Below are positions 33,259 through 45,000 of a DNA stretch of 64,000 bases, one piece after another (positions within the stretch are counted from its first letter, which is position 1; each line of letters starts with the position of its first letter). Made by a program: the position numbers and the translations under genes. The DNA lies in contig CM037871.1 in assembly GCA_021292105.1 (NCBI GenBank), forward strand, positions 16,685,960 through 16,749,959. Reading direction: 5' to 3'. The notes below the pieces were generated by a model. It was given only the letters and a program-made list of their open reading frames with translations. It did not search any database and had not been told where the DNA came from. This DNA comes from Anadara kagoshimensis (Eukaryota > Mollusca > Bivalvia > Arcoida > Arcidae).

Positions 33259-34954
33259 AAAAACAACTATAAATATGTTCATGCATGCTGTGAAAACGAC
33301 ATTTGCCCTATTTGTTTGTAAAATTAAATACCATGACTATGTATGATTTATTGTGGAATGAAAATCAACATGCTGGTAAATGCACATGTGTATAAACTTA
33401 AATCAATATGACACTGAAGAAACCTATTTTGAAACCTCTATATAAATCTGCAATTTATACCTTGTGCAGGTAAAATTGTATATTTGTTTAAATCAACAAA
33501 ATCCTTTTTTGTAACCAGTATTATAAAGCTTGATTAGAAAACAAAAAAATATGCATATACAATTTTATGCCTTGAAACTGCGTAGATTTGTTTAAAAACT
33601 CAATGAACCGGTATTTTGAAGCAACATTTGGCAACATAAAAATATACATATAGAACTGTGTGCCTTGAAAACATTGCATAGATTTGTATTAAAATTCCAC
33701 AAATTGAATGAATAAGGAACATAAAATCTGAAATGTGAATTATTACCAGTACCACTAAGAAACTATCGGGAATACACTTATGATTACTGTAGATCAATTT
33801 ATATTCACCACAAAATTATTTCCGCATAATTTTACGAATGGATTGAGAACAAAAGCAATTGCCAATGCAAGAAATGTGTACGTACAAATATAAATATGTG
33901 TATATATGTATGTATTACTTACATATGTAGTAACTTGGGACAGTTTTTGAGTACTCATGTACTTAATTATAAAATAAATGAATAGCTAGTTAGCATTTTT
34001 TGTTACCAATTTGACATCCCTAGTACTACAGAATTCTAAATACACAGACAGAAAAAGAAGTATCTTTCTTACAAAGAGAAAATTTGAAATCACTGTTTTC
34101 ATCTATTACTTCAAATTCAGGCAACAAAAGCTGTTGTGACAATCTCAAATTTAAGAGTTTACCAAGTTTACACTAGCAATTTAATGTACCAACATGGACT
34201 GAATTATCCTCGATGGTTTCAAAACTAGATTTTTTTTTTTGCTGGGTGAAAATAAACTGCTCTACAGTATGTATCCAAATCGAAAAACTTTTAAAATTTG
34301 TAAAAGGCACCATGATTGTCAAAATGTTGAAACAAGATTTGTTGGATAAAGTAATACATAACACGAGATAGTACAGATTGAAATGTCACATGTACATGTA
34401 TATTATAATATCAATGTTATAACAAAAATATTTGAAAATTATTTATTAAATTAAATCATTCATTAAAAAATATCTTATTCAATAGAAAACCTTTCCAACT
34501 GATTGAAATAATTGTCGGTTTTGTTTTACAAAAAGCATATTAAACTCACGCTTGTTATACCTTAGCTGAACTCATGATGTCACCTAAACTTGTCTGTATA
34601 ACATTTATTATCTCTGATCGTTCAGACTCCCAAAGAGTGGCTGCTGACTTGCTTTTTCATTATTTTTCAAGTTAGGTTCACATCTTTGATATATGTGAAG
34701 TACCTATGATATTGACTGAAAATTGTAGGAGTTGCAAGACCAAAACTTATGACTGGACTTAACAATTTGGGTCTCCCAACATTTTCAGTTTCAACAACCA
34801 TGTAAAACACATTATCATCTTCATACTACAGCCATGGTTTAAATGAATATTATGGGTTCAGTCAAGGTCAAGGTTTGAAAAATGTATTGTAAAATCACAA
34901 ATGTTTATTGAGGATTAACTTTAACTATTTTCATGGGTGAGTAAAAACCACTTT

Positions 34955-35048
34955 ATTTAAATGATAACGAAAAAATTTACATACCAATGCCCAAATTAAA
35001 AATTTAAATGATAACGAAAAAATTTACTTACCAATGCCCAAATTAAAT
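34955..35048. repeat. 47-bp tandem duplication
   Basis: ATTTAAATGATAACGAAAAA and the bases up to CCCAAATTAAA are repeated once, with one or two differences. Confidence 0.85.
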
Positions 35049-35452
35049 TAATTTTCACAAAGCGAAACTCCATGATATTTTCTGCCAAAGATACTTTTTT
35101 CCCTCAAAAATCCAAAACATGAATTTTTAACCCCACAGATATATAAACTTTGTTTTAGGTTGGAAAGATTATAATGTCTCTTGTTTGATTAATATTTTAT
35201 AAGTTATATTGCACTTCTGATATCAACAAAAAGACAAAATAAATTAAAAAAAAAAAACATTACATAATACAAAATAATTTAAGTGAATTAAAATACTACA
35301 GTCTAATAAGAACAAAGAGTAACAATAATAGAAACAAGATAGAAATCTGGACTACAATGTAAAAAGGCACAAATTTAATTAAAACAAAATTTACATGTAC
35401 TATCACTCACATGGGAAGAAAGCTTTTGAAATAATCACAGAGGAAAGGGTGA

Positions 35453-35620
35453 GGTTATGGTGTTTCATGCCAAAGTCAAAACACTCACTTATATCAAGGT
35501 GGTCAGTTTTGGAATAGTTGAGGAACCTGGAGTGCCAAAAGAAAACAACCAACCTTCAACAAGAGAAGTGACAAACTTTCCTATATTAACTTATTAAGGA
35601 CCTGTCCCCAAGTGGGATTC
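35453..35620 (-). mobile_element. SINE remnant, family B
   Basis: It shows CACTTATATCAAGGTGGTCA, then CCTGGAGTGCC and CCAACCTTCAACAAGAGAAG, as in the copy at 61894-62140. Confidence 0.5.
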
Positions 35621-36397
35621 AAAACTAGGCTTTGAGAGGCACTTTGACTTCAACCGAGGCTCTGATAACACTTTATGTTAAATGTTATATTCTGTTACAA
35701 AAGATCTAGGCTTTTTGCCTTGATTTTTTAATGTCCTAAATAAAGATTGAACTAATGTAATATGAATCAAGCATAAGTTTTCGAACAAAAATCATCATTT
35801 GTTGAAACCCGATATTTAAATGTTACTTTTGTAAATTCAAGGACATAATAAAATGGGTTTTTTGAGATATTTGAAATTTTGGCATCCTGAATTACAATTT
35901 ACATAGCAAGTGTAAAAACATTTAATGTGGACTGACTTAATACAATTAAGTTATTGTATACGAAATATCAAACCATTAAAAATATATCTTTAACCAGTGT
36001 CAAACATATAAAATGTACTTTAGTCAGTGAGTGTCAAACCATTAAAATATATCTTAAAAAGTGTCAAAAAACTGCTAAAAATGTAATGACCTTCTAGCTC
36101 CAATATTCTGATACACAGAAAAAACAATCACGCAAAACAAAACAGTCCCATGAACACAAAATTATACTGTAAATTGGGCAATTTTTTCCATTTCGCATAA
36201 ATTTGAAAATCGAGAAAATTCTCGATTTGTTTTCAATTTTTTCTAAATTTGCAAAATACCAAAATATGAAAAATAAAAATATAATAAATATTAAAATTTG
36301 ATATACATACATGTAAAATCTTTAACTTTTACTTTAAAAACTTTCAGATGCACAAGCAGTCACCATTGGCAACCAGAAAAAAAAGCATAGAGTGATG

Positions 36398-36560
36398 AAA
36401 TTTATGCCCCAGTCAAGATTTTTACACTTATATCTAGAGGGTCAGTTAAAGATGGCTAAAGGAGACCATCAACCTTCAGCATGTTAACATGCAAACTTTC
36501 TCACACTAGAATCTCCAATCTAGGCAGCTAGTTATGATCCGGAAGTTCGCTTTAGCCCAC
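36398..36560 (-). mobile_element. SINE remnant, family B
   Basis: It shows CCCCAGTCAAGATTTTTACA, CTTATATCTAGAGGGTCAG and AACTTTCTCACACTAGAATC, matching other family B copies. Confidence 0.5.
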
Positions 36561-36835
36561 TCGGCCAACAAACGCCCTCCCATACAAATGTCACTTTTTT
36601 TGATGAAAAAATTCCCAATTTACAGTACATTACATAAGTTATTAACATACAGTGATCATCTAAACCCTAAACAATAACATGCAAAATATCTCAACAATCA
36701 TGGCTAAATTTAGCACATTACATTTTAAGTTTTGGCAACTCCATTGAACAATTACTAAGTACATAGAACCTATAAATCAATAAAAATAATAAATTTTGCT
36801 TTTAAAGGCAGTGAAAAATATAGAACAGTGTTCAA

Positions 36836-37015
36836 ACTTCATTCTAGAAGGGGACATGGGACCACTGGCCCCTATTTTGCCAAATGACCCCATTGATAAG
36901 ACCATAGTTGGTCATATGTACATGTATAACATTACATGGATGCAAATATATTAATGTTCTGGTGATTTAGACAAAAGTTTTTGAAAATGCCCCTAAAAAA
37001 CTAGACTGAACAATG
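36836..37015. mobile_element. ~180-bp hAT-like MITE, second copy
   Basis: The ends CAGTGTTCAAACTTC and CTAGACTGAACAATG, and the interior GGGACCACTGGCCCC, match the element at 26052-26232. Confidence 0.55.
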
Positions 37016-37054
37016 ATGGTACTAACAACATCATTTCTATATAGTCCAAAGGTT

Positions 37055-37320
37055 TAATTTTTTCTTTTAGTTTTTAGTTTCACTTTTTGTTTTTAATTTT
37101 GGGTTTTAAAGTGCATGTATGACATAAAAAGGAGATGAAATGTTACCATTGAAACATACTATCTATCTCTTCTAGATAGATTAATGGTTAAGGGTTTTTC
37201 TTTAATTTTTTCAACTATAAGTACTGTATTTTTCAGTTTCTCTTTTTGTCTTTATTTTTGGTTTATAAAGTGCATGTAAAGCATAAAAAAGAGCTAAAAC
37301 GTTACCATGGAAACATTTAA
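37055..37320. repeat. Imperfect ~185-bp tandem duplication
   Basis: The block TTTAATTTTTTC...AAAGTGCATGTA...GTTACCATTGAAACAT is repeated with divergence as AAAGTGCATGTAAAGCATAA...GTTACCATGGAAACAT. Confidence 0.6.
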
Positions 37321-38436
37321 GTATCACATCATAAGACTTTGGTAAATGATTAAATAATAATAATATCTATTTCCGGTCATATCACAGAAAAAAATATGGC
37401 AAAGAACATAATAAATACAAATCAACATTTTTTTAATACAACATATAAGATTAAAACAAAAGGTTTGTTCCATTTTAGCATTTGATATAAAAAAAATTTT
37501 TTTTATTATTTTTTTATTTATCTGGTACTTATTTATTTAATTTGACAGCACTATATTTTGGACAGTTGGCATCCTCTTGTTTTGTAATATTACATTTAGT
37601 ATACTGCAAATGCATTTATTTGATCCGAGTACTAATCCAGCACCAACAGACAGTGTTAATTCTGAGTATCAGTACACAGTCAGTCAGTCTCATGTTACAG
37701 GATGTACTAAATTCCACCCAAGTTTTTTAATTTTTTTGCATAAAAAATTGAACATTCTAAATTAAATATGGAGTAGAAATATGCACATATTTATGAATAT
37801 AAAATGTTCACAACTTTATATACATGATGTCTCTGATTATGGTAAAGATTCTATATCATGATAAAATTTTGGATGGACAAAATCATTCACACTTTTTTTG
37901 ACAAAACGGGTTAAACCTAAAAATTTCTTGTAAAATAACAAAGTCTTTAACTCACAATTTATGATACAGACACCCATGGGGTGTGTGTGTGTATGTGTGT
38001 GTGTGATATTTTAGATTCACCAGATAAATTTACACTTACAATTAAAACTGATGGTATGGTTCAAAATATCAAAAATAATATACACATATTTTCACAAATT
38101 TTGAAAATTTGGCTACTTATAATTTTAAAGTTTTAGAAACCTAGTGTGCTCAACGAACAATCTATAAAATTGAATTCAAAACATTCGAGCCATAATTACA
38201 AAATGTGTATAAAAATCTTCAAGTTTAATTAAGTAGTGTGACTTAACATAACAATGGCTGCCATCATCTACACATTGTAATTATTGCCGTGAAAGTGAAA
38301 GCACCTGTGTGAACTGTGATTAACAAAAACAACATGGAGGTAAACAGATTCAGAGATCTTTCTTAAAATACAACACTCGATACAAGAACATTCAGTATCT
38401 GAAGTTTACGAGAAAGTCACAAAATATCATAATCTG

Positions 38437-39033
38437 AAAATTTGGCCAATAATATTCACTAGATTAAATCAAATTTTGTTCCTATGCAAAATTTGATGAT
38501 AATTCATAAAATTTCCATGATCTGAAATTTTGGCCAATCTCCACTAGATTACCCTAAATCAAATTTTGTTCATATGCAAGCATTTGATAATATTTTACAA
38601 AATTAAATAATCTGAATTTTTTGGCTAATATTTTCTGATATTTGGCTGATAGGTTAAATATATTTATGTTCATATGCTAACGTTTGTTGATATTTCACAA
38701 AATTTCCATGATCTGAAATTTTGGCCGATATTCACTAGCTTAAATCATATTTTGTTCATATGCAAATATTGAACAATATTTAATAAAACTTCCATGATTT
38801 GAAATTTTGGCCAATATTTTCTAGGTTAAATCAAATTTTGTTCATATTAAAAATTTGATGATATTTCACAAAATTCCATGATCTGAAATTTGTGCCGATA
38901 TTCACTAGGTAAAATAAAAGTTTGTTCATATGCAAACATTTTATATTTCACAAAATTTCCATGATCTGAAATCTTGGCTGATATTCACTAGGATACCGTA
39001 AATCAAATTTTGTCTATATGCAAACATTCATTT
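38437..39033. repeat. ~84-bp tandem array, about seven units, next to the Ras stop codon
   Basis: Units start ATCTGAAATTTTGGCC near 38437, 38521, 38611, 38711, 38797, 38880 and 38963 and include ATATTCACTAG, TTGTTCATATGCAAA and CACAAAATTTCCATG. The last unit stops about 10 bp from the stop codon of the minus-strand Ras gene (39043-39045), so the array probably lies in its 3' UTR. Confidence 0.85.
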
Positions 39034-39042
39034 GATGGAGAC

Positions 39043-42000
39043 TTATGTCCTCTTAAAGACATTGATATTCTTAAATAATCGATGTAAGACACCTTTTTTC
39101 TTTCCTTTTCTCGTTTTGTCGACTTCTTCCAGTCCTTCGCGTTCCTTTCGACGAATATCTTGAACCAACCCATAGAACACATCATCTACACACTGACGTA
39201 AAACTGAAGATGTCTCGTAAAACGAACAGCCCAACTGTCTCGCAACTGACATGCCTTCTTCGGTTGTAACCTGTAACAACAAACTTTTTTTTTGAAATAC
39301 ATGCGAGCTGAAAAGACAAATAACGGACCAAACCGCCAGTGCACATTCATTGTTACTTCATTAGCATCTATTTAGTCAATGGGGTTCCCCTGCATACCTT
39401 GTGATACCAATAATGGTTGTACAGAACAATTATTGTCATTCGATCAAGTGGATATGGAATTGCATAAAGTTTGTTCTTAATTACACTCTATATATTAACT
39501 TTCAATTTAATCAAAATTTTGTGTCAAAAACGGCTCAAAAATATGAAAACAAGAGGCCCATGGGCCTGATACGCTCACCTGATAACTAATGGCTAGCTGA
39601 TAGATTTATAGAAAACATAAATACTAAACCGCAATGACTTTTTTCTTTACATCATGATAACCGTTGTATCAATACCTACAACATTCTAGTATACATGCCT
39701 ATACAAAAAGTTTATAGTTTTCAAGATAATTAACCATTTCAGTATTGTTTCACATCTGTGACCTTGACCTTTGAACCCATGACCTTTTTCTTTATATCAA
39801 AATGAGCGTTGTATCAATACCTACAACATTCTAATATACATGCCTATACAAAAAGTTTATAGTTTTTGAGATAATTAAACATTTCGGTATTGTTTCGCAT
39901 ATGTGACCTTGACCTTTAAATCCATAACCTTTTTCTATACATCAAAATGATTGTTGTATCTGTATCTACAACATTCTAATATACATGCCTATACAAAAAG
40001 TTTATAGTTTTCAAGATAATTAACCATTTCAGTATTGTTTTGCATCTGTGACCTTGACCTTTGAACCCATGACCTTTTCTATACATCAGAATTATTGTTG
40101 TATCTATACCTACAACATTCTAATATACATGCCTATACAAAATGTTTATAGTTTTCGAGATAATTAACCATTTCGGTATTGTTTCGCATCTGTGACCTGG
40201 ACCTTTGAACCCATGACTTTTTTCTATACATCAAAATGATTATTGTATCAATACCTACAACATTCTAATATACATGCCTATACAAAAAGTTTATAGTTTT
40301 CGAGATAATTAACCATTTCAGTATTGTTTCACATCTGTGACCTTGACCTTTGAACCCATGACCTTTTTCTATACATCAAAATGATTGTTGTATCAATACC
40401 TACAACATTCTAATATACATGCCTATACAAAATGTTTATAGTTTTCGAGATAATTAACCATTTCGGTATTGTTTCACATCTGTGACCTTGACCTTTGAAC
40501 CCATGACCTTTTTCTATACATCAAAATGATCGTTGTAGCAATACCTACAACATTCTAATATACATGTCTATACAAAAAGTTTATAGTTTTCGAGATAATT
40601 AACAATTTCAGTATTGTTTCACATCTGTGACCTTGACCTTTGAACCCATGACCTTTTTCTATGCATCAAAATGATCGTTGTATCAATACCTACAACATTC
40701 TAATATACATGCCTATACAAAATGTTTATAGTTTTCGAGATAATAAACCATTTTGGTATTGTTTCGCATCTGTGACCTTGACCTTTAAACCCATGACCTT
40801 TTTCTATACATCAAAATGATTGTTGTATCAATACATACAACATTTTAATTTACATGCCTATACAAAATGTTTATAGTTTTCGAGATAATTAACCATTTCG
40901 GTATAGTTTCGCATCTGTGACCTTGACCTTTGAACCCATGACCTTTTTCTATATATCAAAATGATGGATGTATCAATACCTACAACATTGTAATATACAT
41001 GCCTATACAAAAAGTTTATAGTTTTCGAGATAATTAACAATTTCGGTATTGTTTTGCATCTGTGACCTTGACCTTTGAACCCATGACCTTTTTCTATACA
41101 TCAAAATGATCGTTGTATCAATACCTACAACATTCTAATATACATGCCTATACAAAAAGTTTATAGTTTTCGAGATAATAATTATAATCAGAGGTAAAAA
41201 AAATTAGGTCACGACCTTCACAATTGACCTTGACCTCATTTTGAAGATACTAACAAGAAGATGTCAAAACTGAAAACCCCATGTCATTATCTGGTCAAAT
41301 AGTCAAGTTATAACAATTTGAAGCTATTTTACGATTTTTTCAAAATTAAACGCAAAAACGCGTAACCTATTTTTTATCCGAATTTCATAAAATGAACAAA
41401 CTATAGGCTTAAGACCCTAGAGAAGCCAAATATCACATCAGATTTTTTCTCCAATCAGTACTTTCGGAGAAGAAGATTTTTTAAGATTTTTGCACCCCTA
41501 GGTCACCTTGACCTAGTTATGGTAGCCATGGCAACGCCACGAACAAATCTGAATTGCACCGGCCCATATACACTTCTGACAAAGTTTCATTAAAAACTGT
41601 CCAGTAGTTTCAGAGGAGAAGTCGAAAATAGGTGTTAACGACGCACACACGCACACACGCACAAACACACGCTGCGCTATGCCATAAGCTCACATGACCT
41701 TCGGTCAGGTGAGCTAATAAACCAATTACACAAATTTACAACGCAATAAATTAAAATCAAAGCACTAATGGTGCTGACCGAACAGGGAAATTGGATCTTG
41801 ATCCTACTATAAATAAACTGCATTGTTTGTAATTTCAAAGTATTCATTCAAAGAAAGGCAATTAAATTTTAACATCAGTCCCAGATATTGTTCTAATTTC
41901 TTCTCCAAATGCTTCCCAAGGACCAAAATAACGAACTTTTAAATATTTTAAACATGTGAATATAGATTATGAAGGCATTAAAGTTAATAAGATGATATGA

Positions 42001-45000
42001 ACTGTCACTGTTGAGTCAGACCAGTGTTCCAGCCAGGATTTCAAAAAGGTAGGTTGCTGTTGCAACAATGGTCACCTGAGATTAAGGTCAACCAACTTAG
42101 TAGATCTTGAAGGTAGCGCAAGGTCAATTAACTTCGTAAACAAAGTAGAACTGGTACTATATATCAAATTAAAAGCCTTAATGGTTTTTTATTAAATGAA
42201 AAAAGACGCGTTTTAAAGTTTTGCATACTTCTTAAGGTCACTACAACCTTGAATATAGGTCAAGATCAACCAGTTTCCCATTATTGGTAGAACTTTTTGT
42301 TCTGATGAAGTTTCAAGCTCCAAGGCCTTTTGGTTGTTGACAAGAAGATGTTTTCAGGTTTCATTTCATTAGGTCCTTCAATGTAGGTATAGGTAATTCA
42401 CTTCACAAACTTGGAAAAGCTTCATGTCCTGATGCTGCATGAGAGGTTTTAAGCTGTATGTGAAGTTTCAGGCGACAAAGCCTTTTAGTTCATAACAAAA
42501 AATGTTTCAAGTCTTTATTTTTGGCAACTGTGACCTTGAAAGTAGGTCAAGGTCTACCAGATTTGCAAATTTTGTAAAGCTTTATGTTCTGATTCTTTAT
42601 ATGAAGTTTGACCATTCTAGTCATTTCTGCTCATGACAAAGTATTATAGTTTAACTTTTACTTAAGGTCACCATGACCTTGAATATAGGTCAAGATAAAC
42701 TAGCTTCCAATACTAGGTAGACCTTTTTTGTTTCCCGCTCATAGGCCTTTGGGTTCATGAAATGAAGACATTAAGTTCTTACATTAAGTTCTTACTACTT
42801 TAGGTCACTTTGACCTTGAAAGTAGGTCAACATCAATCAGCTTTGCAACCTTCTAGAGGTTCTTGTTCTGGAATCATATATGAAGTCCAAAGTGCCTAGG
42901 CCTTTTAATGCATGGCTATAAGATCTTTCAATGTTATTTAACTAAGTTACTATGACCTTGAATATAGGTCAAGGTCAACCAGCTTTGCAAACTTAGTAAA
43001 AACTTTATCCCCTGATGCTATATAAATGTATATGAAGTTTCAAGCTCCTAGACCTTTCAATACATGACAAGAAGATTTTTACTTCATTAGGTGAATGTGA
43101 CCTTAAATGTAGGTCACTGTCAACCAATTTTGCAAACTTTGTGGTCTTTTTTGTCCTAATGCTATATATAGAGTTTCAAGGTCAGTCCTTTTGGTTCATG
43201 ACAAGATGTTTAAAGGTCTTGTTATTTTAGGTCACCGTGACCTTAAATGTAGGTCAAGGTCAACCACTTTTACAAAGTTGGAAGACCTTTTTGTCCTGAT
43301 GCAATATATGAAGTTTCAAGCTCATATCTCCTTTGGTTCATGCTTATATCCTTTTTGGTTCATGACAAGAAGACCTTTAAGGTTTTGTTACTTTAAGTTA
43401 CTGTGACCTTGAATATAGGTCAAGGTCAACCAATTTTCACAAACTTAAAAGGACTTTGCCCAAGGAACATCCATATCCACTTTCACAATCAATGGTTAAC
43501 TGGTTCTGGAGAAGTTGAAAATGTTTATGATGCAGGCAGCACAACAGATAAAGAACTTCCACTATGGGTCACCTTCAGGAGGTTGCTCGGGTGACCTAAA
43601 AAGGCAATTTTACACATGGAAAGGGACTGTTTATTTTCTAATATCCCAATAGGGGGAAGGGGTTATGTTTAAAATGTAAAATGAACTTGCAAAATTGATT
43701 ATTACATTTTACATGTTATTTTTACCATTTCAAATGATCGATGATAATATTTTATATTTTTAATTGTTCCAAAAATTAAAAAAAAATACTTAAAGAAAAA
43801 TTATTTATGAAAAGGGAATATAAATCAATTGGTGTACTTTATTCATTGTGTATTTTATCTTACATTCATCAAATAAAATGGGTCAAAGACTCGATGGTTT
43901 GGGTTGCCATTAAGTTAGGTGCACATCTTTGATAAACTTTTGATATATACAGTACATAGTAACTAAGTTTCAAAGTCTGGAAAAATGTGGAAAAATCTTG
44001 AAATATTTCCATAAATTCAGGTGCACATCTTTAATATATATATATAAACATTCTGTGAAGTTTCAATGTTTTTGGTTGAAAACTGTAAGAGGAGTGAGTT
44101 CACAAAGTAGATACCCCAATTCAAATACTTGCTAAAAATTAATTAAGTTTCAAAGACTGGAAAAATGTGGAAAAAATCTTGAAATATTTCCATAAAGTCA
44201 GGTGCACATCTTCAGTATATATATATAAACATTCTGTGAAGTTTCAAGGCTTTTGGTTGAAAACTGTAAGAGGAGTGAGTTCACAAAGTAGATACCCCCA
44301 TTCAAATACTTGCTAAAAAGTAATTAAGTTTCAAAGTCTGGAAAAATGTGGAAAAATCTTGAAATATTTCCATAAAGTCAGGTGCACATCTTCAATATAT
44401 ATACATGTATAAACATTCTGTGAAGTTTCAAGGCTTTTGGTTGAAAACTGTAAGAGGAGTGGGTTCACTAAGTAGGTACCCCCATTCAAATACTTGCTAA
44501 AAAGTAACTAAGTTTCAAAGTCTGGAAAAATGGGGAAAAAATCTTGAAATATTTCCATAAAGTCAGGTGCTCATCTTCAATATATATAGAAACATCCATT
44601 TGAGTTCACAAAATCGGCCCTTAGTTACTGTTCTACTACACCAATGGTGCTCTAAAAATCGGAAGAACTTAAGAAAGCACAACGTTTTAGTTTTCCTGCA
44701 TGTCCAGAGTTCACATCATATTTGTTCATTTTATGTGAAATAAAGTAATATGGCTTTATGAAAATAAATTAAGGGTTGTAAAAACCATGGATTAAACTAC
44801 TGACAACTTTAATCGGATATCCACTGGAAAAACGATCTGCTAATAAGGATTTACAAGGTAAATAAATTTTATCTGAATGTTTTAAAACATCGTTTTTTCA
44901 GTTCTTTTGTTTAGATTTTGATTTCAAGTTGTTCTTTCTCGTCAATTTATTTTTTTTTTATTCAAACTATAGAACTGGAAATAGTATTTAAATGAACATT

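Larger units (their letters stand above)
30017..39042. other. Interval between the convergent ATP5F1A and Ras-gene 3' ends
   Basis: No coding region can be supported. The stretch holds SINE copies (30217-30482, 35453-35620, 36398-36560), MITEs (30982, 31209, 32161, 36836), Helitron-like fragments (31430-31720, 33009-33258), a 47-bp duplication (34955-35048), a ~185-bp imperfect duplication (37055-37320), a GT microsatellite near 37981, and the ~84-bp array that ends next to the Ras stop codon. Confidence 0.65.

Noticed and set aside
39623-41180. CRISPR-like regular repeats
   Set aside because: Units are 145 bp, contiguous and without unique spacers, in a eukaryotic intron; this is a satellite-like array.
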